In this document: one piece after another, positions 8,553-17,400 of the stretch
How positions within the stretch are numbered: position 1 is the stretch's first letter
How the letters are laid out: each line of letters opens with the position of its first letter
NCBI GenBank assembly: GCA_022841625.1
Contig: JALHRD010000024.1
Coordinates: forward strand, 1 to 64,000
Direction: 5' to 3'
DNA from: Xanthobacteraceae bacterium
GTDB lineage: Bacteria; Pseudomonadota; Alphaproteobacteria; Rhizobiales; Xanthobacteraceae
Length of the DNA stretch: 64,000 nucleotides
Position numbers and translations under genes: made by a program
Notes under the pieces: model-generated
What the model was told of the DNA's origin: nothing
The model's database searches: none
The model's input: the letters and a program-made list of their open reading frames with translations, nothing else

Positions 8553-9482
8553 TTACTCCGCCGCGTGGTGCGCGCGTTGTTGGACCTCGATATTGACGAG
8601 TTGCTGCGGTGACTGCGCATCCTCCAGCATGTTCCAGCTTTTGAGCCATTCGAAAGTGCGCTGCATCTCGTCAGCCGGGATCGGCGCCGGGTCGCAAACC
8701 ACCAGCCGGCTTTCACGGAGCTCTTCGACCTTGAGCGCCGCAACTTGCGGATCGGTCTTGCCGTGATAATCGATGAAGTAGTGCATATAGCCGCCCTTGT
8801 TGGCATTGATGCGCCGCACCGCCTCGCGCACCGCGCGATTAAAGGCGGCATATGTCTCTGCATCGACGCGATCGGAAGCCACCTCGGTGCCATGGAACAA
8901 GGCCTCGCAAATAATGCGACAACCCTTTTTCTCGGCCAGGGTGACATGCGGCTCAGTCAGAGTCATCGCATCGACCTCGCCGTTCAACAAAGCGGCAAGC
9001 CGGTAGCGCGAACCATTGGGCGCGGAGCAGAACTTGACCTCTTCGCGCCGCATGAAACCCTGCAACATATGCATCGCGATGTAATGGGTGCCGAAATAGA
9101 ACGGCACGCCAATGACCTTATTGGCAAGTTGCTGCGGCGTATAAATTGGCGAACCCGGCGCAACCGTCATCGCCGCGTAGCTTACGATCGCGCGCCGACC
9201 GACCTGACGGCTGCCGGCGGTTGCGCCAACGCGACAATAGTTGCCCCATTCGCAGGCGTTGTACATGTCCGCCTGCCCCTGCTCGAACAGCTTGCCGTGG
9301 CTGAGGAACGGATTGACCCCCTTGGGACTGGCGATGCTGCGGTCGACTCTCTTCTCAACACCCTGTTCGCGATCGGCCCACTCGATCTGAAGCCCCTCCT
9401 TCTCGAACAGGCCTTCGTGATAGGCGACCAGCTCGGGCAATCCTTGGAACGGCGCAGTGGTTTCCAGGACCAGCTTTTTCAT
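8553..9482 (-). CDS. NMT1/THI5-like (NitT/TauT-type) binding protein without signal peptide
   Basis: A 309-residue protein with the periplasmic-binding fold of ABC solute receptors (ETTAPFQGLPELVAYHEGLF near the N-terminus; ALLNGEVDAMTLTEPHVTLA in the middle). The start at 9482 is set by a strong AAGGAGG 5 nt before ATG. The N-terminus MKKLVLETTAPF begins directly with the first beta-strand, so there is no export signal. It ends 4 nt before the Rieske alpha gene. Members of this fold without a signal can be cytoplasmic enzymes (THI5 type) or sensors. A solute-binding, storage or enzymatic role in the aromatic pathway is inference. Confidence 0.8.
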   Translation of the reverse strand: MKKLVLETTAPFQGLPELVAYHEGLFEKEGLQIEWADREQGVEKRVDRSIASPKGVNPFLSHGKLFEQGQADMYNACEWGNYCRVGATAGSRQVGRRAIVSYAAMTVAPGSPIYTPQQLANKVIGVPFYFGTHYIAMHMLQGFMRREEVKFCSAPNGSRYRLAALLNGEVDAMTLTEPHVTLAEKKGCRIICEALFHGTEVASDRVDAETYAAFNRAVREAVRRINANKGGYMHYFIDYHGKTDPQVAALKVEELRESRLVVCDPAPIPADEMQRTFEWLKSWNMLEDAQSPQQLVNIEVQQRAHHAAE

Positions 9483-9586
9483 GAATCCTCCTTGTCGCGC
9501 AGCCGCGAAGGTCTTGGATGTCGTGATCGGTTGAAGGCCATTTGAATTTACATGACATATGCAAGTCAAGTGGACTTGGCACTACG

Positions 9587-11032
9587 CTACGCCACGATCT
9601 TCACATACTCGAAATCACCTGGCTTGTTGTCGATGCCCACGCGCGGCGGCGCGATCCAGCTCGCAAACTTGCCGGGCTCGGTGACCGGCTTCATCAGGCT
9701 CTGGATGAACTCGCCGTCGTCCTTCGACGGCAGGTATTTCTCCTTGTCCCGGCTCCAGGTTGCATCGTCGACGATGGTCCCGTCCGGCTTGGCTTGGATG
9801 TTCTTGAACTCGCCGATTTGACGATGAAATGCGACGTGCGGAAGCTCAAGCCGATAAGCCACGCCGGTCCGCTCGATGATCTTGTTCCAGCGCTCGAGAC
9901 CGCGCTGGCAGTCGGCGGTATAGTCATCGCGTAAACGCATATTGATCGCGGTCAACGCCGGCTCGTCGATACGCTTGATTTTACCATCGACCAGCTTCAG
10001 CACCGGATAGTTGGCATTGTCGAGCTTGTGATCGTCCTGGATCTTGGACTCCTGAAAACGACCCTTCAGACCCGCATTGAACGCATTGGCGGCATTGGTC
10101 GAGACCTCCGAACCGAACAGGTCGAGCGACAGCGAATAGTGCATGTTGAGTTTCTTCTTGATGGTCGGCAGGTCGATGACGCCGAGCGCGCGCACGCGCT
10201 CGATATCGTTGACGTCCTCAATGCCGGCCTCCTTCATCGCCTCGCAGGTCCGCTGCAAGGTGCGGCCGATGCCGGTTTCACCGACAAACATGTGGTGGGC
10301 CTCTTCCGTCAGCATAAACCGGCAGGTGCGCGACAGCGGATCGAAGCCCGACTGCGCCAGGCTCTCAAGCTGCATCTTGCCATCACGATCGGTGAAGAAG
10401 GTAAACATGTGGAACGACAGCCAATCCGGAGTCTGTTCGTTGAAGGCGCCGAGCATGCGCGGCTTATCGGGATCGCCGGAGCGCCGCTGCAACAGCTCGG
10501 CGGCTTCCTCACGGCCATCGCGGCCAAAATATTTCTGAAGCAGATAGATCATGGCCCAAAGGTGGCGACCTTCCTCGACATTGACCTGGAACACATTGCG
10601 CATGTCGTAGAGCGACGGCGCGGTCTTGCCGAGGTGGCGCTGCTGCTCGACGGAAGCCGGTTCGGTGTCGCCTTGAATGGTAATCAGCCGTCGCAGCATG
10701 GCGCGGTATTCGCCAGGCACTTCCTGCCATACCGGTTCGCCGAGATGGCGACCGAACGGAATGGTGCGGCCCTCCTCCTGCGGCGCCAGCAATATGCCCC
10801 AGCGGTAATCGGGCATTTTGACATAGTCGAACTTCGCCCAGCCTTTGGGGTCGACCGACACCGCGGTACGCAAATAGACCATCGCCTCCTGGAAGCCTTC
10901 CGGCCCCATCGACTTCCACCAGTCGATATAGCCGGGGTGCCAACTCTCAAGCGCGCGCAGCACTTGGCGATCCTCGGTGAGGTTGACGTTATTCGGGATC
11001 TTGGTCGAATAATCGATCGCCTGAATGGTCAT
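9587..11032 (-). CDS. boxB: Benzoyl-CoA 2,3-epoxidase, oxygenase subunit BoxB
   Basis: A 481-residue protein, the usual BoxB length. BoxB is a class I diiron oxygenase that converts benzoyl-CoA and O2 to 2,3-epoxybenzoyl-CoA in the cytoplasm, with electrons from BoxA. Diiron-ligand motifs are visible as VNVEEGRHLWAM and TEEAHHMFVGE, together with the BoxB-specific opening IDYSTKIPNNVNL and ESWHPGYIDWWKSMGP. It lies 30 nt after boxC in the same transcript direction with GGAGAGAAG before the ATG. BoxA, the reductase component, is not in the window, so electrons must come from elsewhere. Confidence 0.97.
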   Translation of the reverse strand: MTIQAIDYSTKIPNNVNLTEDRQVLRALESWHPGYIDWWKSMGPEGFQEAMVYLRTAVSVDPKGWAKFDYVKMPDYRWGILLAPQEEGRTIPFGRHLGEPVWQEVPGEYRAMLRRLITIQGDTEPASVEQQRHLGKTAPSLYDMRNVFQVNVEEGRHLWAMIYLLQKYFGRDGREEAAELLQRRSGDPDKPRMLGAFNEQTPDWLSFHMFTFFTDRDGKMQLESLAQSGFDPLSRTCRFMLTEEAHHMFVGETGIGRTLQRTCEAMKEAGIEDVNDIERVRALGVIDLPTIKKKLNMHYSLSLDLFGSEVSTNAANAFNAGLKGRFQESKIQDDHKLDNANYPVLKLVDGKIKRIDEPALTAINMRLRDDYTADCQRGLERWNKIIERTGVAYRLELPHVAFHRQIGEFKNIQAKPDGTIVDDATWSRDKEKYLPSKDDGEFIQSLMKPVTEPGKFASWIAPPRVGIDNKPGDFEYVKIVA

Positions 11033-11062
11033 GATGCACTTCTCTCCGTCCGTCGCATTTCA

Positions 11063-12760
11063 TCAAACTCGCTTGGTATCAAACGCCGGCCGCTGGCCGG
11101 TGCCGTACCGTTTCAACGCGCCCTCATCGCCGATGGCGTTCGGGCGCTGGAAGATCCAATTCTGCCAGGCGGTCAGCCGCGCGAAGATCTTCGATTCCAT
11201 TGTCTCCGGCCCGCCAAAGCGCAGATTGGCTTCGAGGCCGGTAAGTCCATCGGGTGAAAAGCTGGCGCGTTCCTCAAGAAACACGCGCACCTCGTCCTCC
11301 CAATCGATGTCGTCGCACGCAAAGGTCACGAGACCCAGCCGCTCCGCCGTTTCGGCGTCGAGCTTGCGGCCAATTTCGGCCTTGGCGGCATCGACCTGCG
11401 CCGGATCCGCCAGAAAGCGGCTCGCCAACCGCGTCAATCCGTTCGACATCGGATAGAGGCCGAAATTCTGCTCCGACAGCGCGATCTCCGCCGGCGGCTT
11501 ATTATCGGCTTCGCGCTCGCCGATCAGCATGTAGGAACGGTCGGCGGCGAGCACCAATTCCGCTAGCGTCCCCGCAAAACACGAGTCTGGCTCAACCAGA
11601 GTCACCAGCGAGCGCGAGGTCAGATCGATGCGCTTGAGTACCCGCTTCCAATAATGCGCGATTTCGCGCGCCAACCAGTGCCGCCGATTGGCATTAAGAA
11701 ACGCGTCATAGGCCAGAACCCGCTCACCATCGCCGCAGGACTTGAAGACAATCGCTGCGACATCGAGTTCATTGATGCGGATATCCAGGATGGCGTCGTC
11801 GAGTTCACGGGCCAGCCGCAGCGGCCAGAAGTCGGCGCCCAGGGCGAGCATCGCGTCGGCATTCGCCGGCGGCGCGCCCTCCGGCCCGCGCAATGCGATC
11901 GTGGCAAGCCGCTCGGGCCGCTGAAATGTCACCGACGTCGTGCTGTATTCAACCGCGTCACTGGCGCGCTCGCGCTTGAGCGGTTTCAGCGCAATGCCCT
12001 GCGCGCCATGGCCACGCGGCGACTTGGCCGCGAAGTCCTGTGCGCGTTGCCGGATCGCCTCCTCAAATTTCGAGCCCGGCACCACCTCGTCGACCAGCCG
12101 CCATTCGACTGCGCGCTTGCCCTTAACGCCCTCCTCAGTGGTGCAGAAGAAATCGGCATGGTCGCGCCTGACCCTGCGCTTATCGGTGACGCGGGTAAGC
12201 CCGCCAGTGCCGGGCAGCACCGCTAACAGCGGCAATTCCGGCAGCGAGACCGACGACGAACCGTCGTCAATCAGCATGATGTGGTCGGCAGCAAGCGCGA
12301 GTTCATAGCCGCCGCCAGCCGCGGTGCCGTTGATCGCGCAAATGGTCCTCAGGCCGGAGGCTTCGCTGGCATCCTCGATGCCGTTGCGCGTTTCGTTGGT
12401 GAACTTGCAGAAATTGACCTTATGGGCATGCGTGGCGCCGGCCAGCATCCGAATGTTGGCGCCAGCGCAGAACACCCGCGGCTTGCCCGAGCGCAACAGC
12501 ACGACCTTCACCTGCGGATGTTCGAAGCGCAGCCGCTCGATCGCATCGGCCAGTTCGATGTCGACGCCGAGATCGTAGGAATTGAGCTTGAGGTCGTAGC
12601 CCTCGAACAGGCCACCCTTCTCGTCTACGTCCATCGCGAGCGTGGCGACATCGCCATCGACGGCGAGTTTCCAGTGGCGATAAAGCGACGGATCGGTTTG
12701 GAAGTCGATCCGGGTTTTGCCGTTGGCAAGCTTCCGTTCGGTGTCAACCATGACCGGCAC
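11063..12760 (-). CDS. boxC: 2,3-epoxybenzoyl-CoA dihydrolase BoxC
   Basis: A 565-residue protein of the crotonase superfamily, the length typical of BoxC. BoxC hydrolytically opens 2,3-epoxybenzoyl-CoA to 3,4-dehydroadipyl-CoA semialdehyde and formate. The N-terminal crotonase core shows RVFCAGANIRMLAG and GTAAGGGYELALAADHIML, the oxyanion-hole regions. The start may be the GTG at 12760 or the ATG at 12751. It sits between the alpha/beta hydrolase gene (23 nt upstream) and boxB (30 nt downstream), a compact operon. Confidence 0.96.
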   Translation of the reverse strand: MPVMVDTERKLANGKTRIDFQTDPSLYRHWKLAVDGDVATLAMDVDEKGGLFEGYDLKLNSYDLGVDIELADAIERLRFEHPQVKVVLLRSGKPRVFCAGANIRMLAGATHAHKVNFCKFTNETRNGIEDASEASGLRTICAINGTAAGGGYELALAADHIMLIDDGSSSVSLPELPLLAVLPGTGGLTRVTDKRRVRRDHADFFCTTEEGVKGKRAVEWRLVDEVVPGSKFEEAIRQRAQDFAAKSPRGHGAQGIALKPLKRERASDAVEYSTTSVTFQRPERLATIALRGPEGAPPANADAMLALGADFWPLRLARELDDAILDIRINELDVAAIVFKSCGDGERVLAYDAFLNANRRHWLAREIAHYWKRVLKRIDLTSRSLVTLVEPDSCFAGTLAELVLAADRSYMLIGEREADNKPPAEIALSEQNFGLYPMSNGLTRLASRFLADPAQVDAAKAEIGRKLDAETAERLGLVTFACDDIDWEDEVRVFLEERASFSPDGLTGLEANLRFGGPETMESKIFARLTAWQNWIFQRPNAIGDEGALKRYGTGQRPAFDTKRV

Positions 12761-12783
12761 TCAATAAGCCAAAGGAGAAAAAT

Positions 12784-13602
12784 TCACGCCGCATGGATCA
12801 CGCCCTCCTGGTGGTCGCGCAGCAGCCGATTGGCGAATTCGGATGTCGCTTTGAGCAAAACGTCGGGCGCCTCGCGGTGCGGCGAATGGCCGACGCTGGG
12901 CAGAAGCGCGATCTCGACCGGGCAGTAGCACTCGCGTTCCGCCGCTTCGATCTGCTTGACGGTGCCGTATTGATCGTTTTCGCCCTGCACGATCAAAATC
13001 GGCACGCGGATATAGGCAAGCCCCGGAGTGATATCCCACTTGCGAAAATCGGCATCGAGCCAGGCGTCATTCCAGCCGCGGAAGGCATTGTCGACATCGG
13101 CGTGCCAGCGCGCGAGCTTGGCGCGCAGATCGGTTGTGGCATAAGTGTCCTTAACACGCGCGATTTCGGCGATGCCCATATCCTCGGTAAAAAAATGCGG
13201 CGCGATCAGAATCAGCCCACGCACGCGATGGTCCTGCACCGAACCCGCATAGATCGCCGCGATTGAGGCGCCGTCGCTGTGACCAAGCAACAAGCCTCGC
13301 CGAAACCCGATGGCATCAAGCAGCCGTGGCAGCGTGTCCTTGGCTTCGTCATGCATGAAGCTCAACGGTCGCGGCAAACGCGCCGGCGACGACTGGCCGT
13401 AGCCGGCGCGCGAATACACAAACACGCCCGCACCGGTCGCAGCCCCGAGCTTGTCCGGAAATTCGCCCCACAAGCCAGCGCAACCAAGGCCTTCGTGCAG
13501 CATCACTATAGTCGGCGCGTCCGCCGGACGCGGACCGACCATGCGGTATTCGAGCCGCCGCTCAACATCGAGTTCGATAAAGCCCTGATCCGCGAGTGTC
13601 AC
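12784..13602 (-). CDS. Alpha/beta hydrolase of the box cluster
   Basis: A 272-residue alpha/beta hydrolase with a GTG start at 13602. The nucleophile elbow is GHSDGAS (Ser near 109), the acid is likely the Asp in QGENDQYG, and the catalytic His is in VGHSPHRE near the C-terminus; the cap domain lies between. It begins 4 nt after the boxR stop and precedes boxC, so it is part of the box operon. A thioesterase or ester/lactone hydrolase role, for example releasing CoA from dead-end intermediates, fits such clusters, but this is inference. Confidence 0.88.
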   Translation of the reverse strand: MTLADQGFIELDVERRLEYRMVGPRPADAPTIVMLHEGLGCAGLWGEFPDKLGAATGAGVFVYSRAGYGQSSPARLPRPLSFMHDEAKDTLPRLLDAIGFRRGLLLGHSDGASIAAIYAGSVQDHRVRGLILIAPHFFTEDMGIAEIARVKDTYATTDLRAKLARWHADVDNAFRGWNDAWLDADFRKWDITPGLAYIRVPILIVQGENDQYGTVKQIEAAERECYCPVEIALLPSVGHSPHREAPDVLLKATSEFANRLLRDHQEGVIHAA

Positions 13603-13606
13603 CGCG

Positions 13607-14521
13607 TCACTCCGCGCTTTCCGTGTAACGTTCGACGAGCTGCATTAACTTGCGGAAGCTCTCCTGTTCACTGTCGCCCGAAGTATCGAGTTCGGCCTCG
13701 GCGCGGTGATAGTCGGCGCTGCGCGCTTCCAGAATCGCGACCAGGTCCGACATCGCCTCGCGGTTGCGCGCCATCGGACGAAAGTCGCCTTGCGCCATCA
13801 CGCGGCGCATGTGCTCCTCCGGACGCGCCTTGATCCAGATTGCGTGCGTGCGCCGCAGCAGCAGGCCATAGGTTTCAGGGCTCGCGACAATTCCGCCAGC
13901 GGTTGCGATGACCGCGGCCTCATGCGCCGCAATCACGCGATCGAGGCTGACGCGCTCAAACCGGCGAAAGGTCGCGAGCCCCGCGATCTCGATCAGGTCC
14001 GGAATGCGCGCGCCATATTCCTGCTCGATCAGCCGGTCGAGTTCGATGAAGGGCACGCCAAGCCGCTGGGCGAGCAATGCTCCGAGCGTCGACTTGCCGG
14101 CGCCCCGCAGGCCAACCAATGCAATACGCCGTCCCCGATCAGTGGCACGGGCGGCTTTGGTCTTGTCCTCGATCAGGTCGGCGATCGCCCCCAGTTCGGA
14201 AGGCGGCGCGACTGCGAGCAGGCCATGGATCCGATCGAGCGCCGCGCCGCGCGCATTGGCACGTGGCAGCAGTTCGGCAATCGACACATCGAGCGCATCC
14301 GCAATGCTCTTGAGGATGCTGACCGACGGATTGCCTTGCCCGCTTTCGATTTGCGCCAGGTAGCGCTCGGAGGCTCCGGACTGTTCCGCCAATTGCCGGC
14401 GCGTCATGCCGCGCTTGGCGCGCGACGAACGCACCAAATTGCCGACCGCTGCGGCATAGGCGTCGGTCCCCACCATGGCGGATTTCTCGCGTCGCCCCGC
14501 CTTAGCCCCCGGTGCCATCAC
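13607..14521 (-). CDS. boxR: Transcriptional regulator BoxR (HTH plus shikimate-kinase-like domain)
   Basis: A 304-residue BzdR/BoxR-type regulator. Residues 25-85 form an XRE helix-turn-helix (TRRQLAEQSGASERYLAQIE), joined by a linker to a shikimate-kinase-like domain with the P-loop LVGLRGAGKSTLG at about 135-147. In this family the C-terminal domain binds benzoyl-CoA and relieves repression of benzoyl-CoA genes. The start is GTG 14521 or ATG 14518. It is the first gene of the boxR-hydrolase-boxC-boxB operon, and a palindromic site lies 11 nt upstream, so autoregulation is likely. Confidence 0.93.
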   Translation of the reverse strand: MMAPGAKAGRREKSAMVGTDAYAAAVGNLVRSSRAKRGMTRRQLAEQSGASERYLAQIESGQGNPSVSILKSIADALDVSIAELLPRANARGAALDRIHGLLAVAPPSELGAIADLIEDKTKAARATDRGRRIALVGLRGAGKSTLGALLAQRLGVPFIELDRLIEQEYGARIPDLIEIAGLATFRRFERVSLDRVIAAHEAAVIATAGGIVASPETYGLLLRRTHAIWIKARPEEHMRRVMAQGDFRPMARNREAMSDLVAILEARSADYHRAEAELDTSGDSEQESFRKLMQLVERYTESAE

Positions 14522-14531
14522 AGCTCAGTAT

Positions 14532-14563
14532 CCTGCATTATAATTCATGCACTATAATGCAGG
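14532..14563. promoter_or_regulatory. Probable BoxR operator: 11-bp inverted repeat with TGCA cores
   Basis: The arms CCTGCATTATA (14532-14542) and TATAATGCAGG (14553-14563) are perfect reverse complements around a 10-bp spacer. The spacer contains a further TGCA at 14548-14551, so TGCA-N6-TGCA is present, the pattern described for BzdR/BoxR operators. It lies directly upstream of boxR. The A/T-rich arms stand out from the GC-rich surroundings and may also contain the -10 region. Another TGCA occurs at 14576-14579. Confidence 0.75.
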
Positions 14564-14587
14564 CCGCCGGCCAAATGCAAGCGAGAG

Positions 14588-15577
14588 CTATAAACCCTTG
14601 AAATCTGAGGCCCATAACCGCCCAAGCCGCTCGATGGCCTCCGGCGGCAGCGGGCCCAGTTCAACGGCTTTCAGCGCATCGTCGAGGTCGCGTAAATCGC
14701 CCACGCCAATGATACGGGTCGCAATATCGTAATTGCCGAGCGTAAAGCGCAGCGCGACTTGCGCCGGGGTGCCGTATTGCGTGCCAAGCACCGCGCGCAC
14801 CGCCGCGGCGCAGCGCACCTCATTGTCGACATCGGTGCCGGAGGTCAGCACCGTGAGCCGACCGGGCCGGCCGGCGATCGCCAGCGGACCGCCGGCAAAA
14901 ACCCGGATGTTGAGCACGCCCATGTTCTGCCGGAAACACGCCGCCAAAATCCCCGAGAAGTCCTGCGCCCGCCAGTTGGGATGCGCGCGCGACCAGCCGG
15001 CGCTGGGATTGAGAGCGTTGTAATAGACCTGCGCGCAGTCAAAACGACCGCTCTCGATCACCTCAAGAATTGCCCTGGTCTCGCCGGCAGCCGTCATCCC
15101 TGAGGCGAGAAACAGGCCCTGATCCTTAAGCCGGTCAAAGGTGTCGGCGACGCCGCCGGCGCCCAACACTTGCACAGGCGAGAGCTGCGGCCGATCACCC
15201 ACCGCATCCCCGAGCTGGTTGTGAAGCTGGAACAGCGCGACGCTATCGAGGTTCAGGCGTTTGAGGCTCTGATCGAGGCCGCGCTCAATCGCGCCGGGAA
15301 TATCGTGCATCTGGTCGCGTTCAATGCGAACCTTGGTCGAGACATAGGGCTGCGGCTCAAGCGCATGGATGTGATGGCCGATGGTCGTTTCCGATGCGCC
15401 ATTGCCATAGAGCGCGGCGGTGTCGATCCAATTGATTCCAATGGCGAGCGCGCGGTTGAGCGCACGCACGGCGGCGGTTTCTCCGCCCTCAATCAGGATG
15501 CCGCCGGTGACGCCGCCGCCAAACGCAACTTCGGAAATCGATAATCCGGTGCCGCCAAGCGGGTTCTGTTTTATCAT
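14588..15577 (-). CDS. Aldo/keto reductase
   Basis: A 329-residue NADPH-dependent aldo/keto reductase with the TIM-barrel family tetrad: D and Y in WIDTAALYGNG (near 52-58), K in YVSTKVRI (near 82) and H in FQLHNQLG (near 118). An early GGTGLSISEVAFGG motif matches the L-galactose-dehydrogenase/AKR11-like group. It lies between benzoate-CoA ligase and boxR on the same strand; the gap to boxR (66 nt) contains the BoxR operator. It might reduce an aldehyde intermediate of ring cleavage, but its substrate cannot be read from sequence. Confidence 0.88.
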   Translation of the reverse strand: MIKQNPLGGTGLSISEVAFGGGVTGGILIEGGETAAVRALNRALAIGINWIDTAALYGNGASETTIGHHIHALEPQPYVSTKVRIERDQMHDIPGAIERGLDQSLKRLNLDSVALFQLHNQLGDAVGDRPQLSPVQVLGAGGVADTFDRLKDQGLFLASGMTAAGETRAILEVIESGRFDCAQVYYNALNPSAGWSRAHPNWRAQDFSGILAACFRQNMGVLNIRVFAGGPLAIAGRPGRLTVLTSGTDVDNEVRCAAAVRAVLGTQYGTPAQVALRFTLGNYDIATRIIGVGDLRDLDDALKAVELGPLPPEAIERLGRLWASDFKGL

Positions 15578-15637
15578 TCGCTGTAACGTCCCTTACACGA
15601 CCGGCAATTGGCTCATGGCCTTTGGTGCCAACCAAAC

Positions 15638-17236
15638 TCAGCGCTCGCCAAGTTCGGCCCTTAGCCTGAAACGCTGGATCTTCCCAGTGGCGGTCTTTGG
15701 AAGATCGCCGCGGAACTCAATCCAACGCGGATATTTGTAGGGCGCAAGCTTCTGTTTGCAGTGCTCCTGCAACGCAAGCGCCAGTGTATCGCAGGCGGCG
15801 GCCGGCGATTTCAGCACCACAAAGGCCTTGGGCTTGATCAGTTGATCGTCATCGTGCCAGGCGACCACCGCGGCTTCAAGCACGTCGGGATGGCTTTGCA
15901 GCGCGCCCTCGACCTCGAACGGCGAGACATAAATGCCGCCCACTTTCAGCATGTCGTCGCGCCGGCCGCAGTAGACGTAATAGCCGGCCGCGTCACGGAC
16001 ATATTTGTCGCCGGAGCGCGTCCACTCGCCAAGAAAGGTGCTGCGCGACTGCTCGCGATTGTTCCAATACATGACCGCGCTGGTTGGACCCCGCACCTGC
16101 AATTCGCCCATCTCGTCAGCGGTCACGATTACGTTGCCGTCGTCGCCGATAAGGCGGATGTCATAACCCGGCACCGGCTTGCCAGACGTTCCATATTTCA
16201 CGTCGCCGGGACGATTCGACAAAAAGATATGCAGCATCTCGGTCGAACCGAGCCCATCGAGAATGTCGACACCGTAACGTTCGCGCCAGCGACGGCCGAT
16301 ATCAGGCGGCAGCGCCTCGCCGGCTGAAACGCAGCAGCGCAGCTTCAACTCCTCGCGCGCCGGCGCCGAAGGGCTTGCGAGAAACGCGGCGAAGAAAGTT
16401 GGCACCGCGAAAAACACAGTGACTTGATGCTTCTTCAGAATGTCCGCCACCGCCTCGGGCGTCGGCCGGTCCGGCAGCAGCACCGTGGTTGCGCCAACCG
16501 ATAGCGGAAACGTCATGGCGTTGCCCAGGCCATAGGCAAAGAACAGTTTCGCCACCGAGAACACCACGTCGTTCTCGGTCAGGCCCAGGATCGGCGCCGC
16601 ATAAAGATCGTTGGTCAACCGCAGGTCGGCGTGGGTATGCACCGCCGCTTTCGGCTTACCGGTCGAGCCCGAGGTATAGAGCCAAAATGCAATGTCATCG
16701 CGCGTCGTCGGGGCCGCGTCATGCGTACCCGACACCGATGCCTGATCGATCGCTGCATCGAAGCTGAGATGGTTGGCCAAGCCGTCCGGCGGCTTCCCCG
16801 AAACCACAATGCGCTGGAGATGACCAAAACGGCCCGAGGCGATCAGCTTGGCAAATTTCGGATAGAGTGCTTCGGAAACCACCAGCGCGGTCGCGCGGCT
16901 GTCGGCGAGCATATAGGCGTAGTCGTCTTCGGTAAGCAGCGTATTGACCGGCACCGCTACCAGTCCGGCATGCAAAGTGCCAAGAAACGCGGCGGCCCAA
17001 TCGACGGTATCGAGCAGGCAGATCAGCACCCGTTCTTCACGCCGCAGGCCGGCGGCGGGCAGCCATCGGCTGAACCGCATGACCCGGTCGGCAAGCGCGC
17101 GGTAGCTCCAGGTCTGGTGTGGGTCGATATAGGCGGCCTTGTCCGGCCGGTTCCAGGAACCCTGCAGGTCGCGCGCAAAATTATAATCGCGCGCAATTGC
17201 GTCGGTTGCCGCCACACTGCCTGGATTTGCCAACAT
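15638..17236 (-). CDS. bclA: Benzoate-CoA ligase family protein
   Basis: A 532-residue AMP-forming acyl-CoA synthetase of benzoate-CoA ligase length. The N-terminus (NFARDLQGSWNRPDKAAYID) and the P-loop YTSGSTGKPKAAVHTH (about 187-202) are characteristic, as are LDGLGSTEMLHIFLSN and the C-terminal LPKTATGKIQRFRLR carrying the adenylation lysine. It would convert benzoate, or a substituted benzoate, ATP and CoA to the aryl-CoA that BoxB uses. It is first in the minus-strand run leading to the box genes, with 60 nt to the aldo/keto reductase. The exact acid preference is unproved. Confidence 0.92.
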   Translation of the reverse strand: MLANPGSVAATDAIARDYNFARDLQGSWNRPDKAAYIDPHQTWSYRALADRVMRFSRWLPAAGLRREERVLICLLDTVDWAAAFLGTLHAGLVAVPVNTLLTEDDYAYMLADSRATALVVSEALYPKFAKLIASGRFGHLQRIVVSGKPPDGLANHLSFDAAIDQASVSGTHDAAPTTRDDIAFWLYTSGSTGKPKAAVHTHADLRLTNDLYAAPILGLTENDVVFSVAKLFFAYGLGNAMTFPLSVGATTVLLPDRPTPEAVADILKKHQVTVFFAVPTFFAAFLASPSAPAREELKLRCCVSAGEALPPDIGRRWRERYGVDILDGLGSTEMLHIFLSNRPGDVKYGTSGKPVPGYDIRLIGDDGNVIVTADEMGELQVRGPTSAVMYWNNREQSRSTFLGEWTRSGDKYVRDAAGYYVYCGRRDDMLKVGGIYVSPFEVEGALQSHPDVLEAAVVAWHDDDQLIKPKAFVVLKSPAAACDTLALALQEHCKQKLAPYKYPRWIEFRGDLPKTATGKIQRFRLRAELGER

Positions 17237-17400
17237 ATCGCCTGCTCATGATCCCGCCCGGCAGAAAGCCCGGCGGCAGATTGCCGCGCATATTAGGGAC
17301 TAATCGGCGGTTTGAAAAAGCCCTACTGGACTCCAAGAATAAAGCAGCCCAAATAGCGCCGTTCAGCGCCGCCACGCCGATCAAAGTGCAGGAGCCCACC

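Noticed and set aside
8549-8947. In-frame N-terminal extension of the Rieske alpha subunit
   Set aside because: It overlaps the NMT1-like gene in another frame and has no homology to Rieske oxygenases; the ATG at 8548 has a ribosome site.
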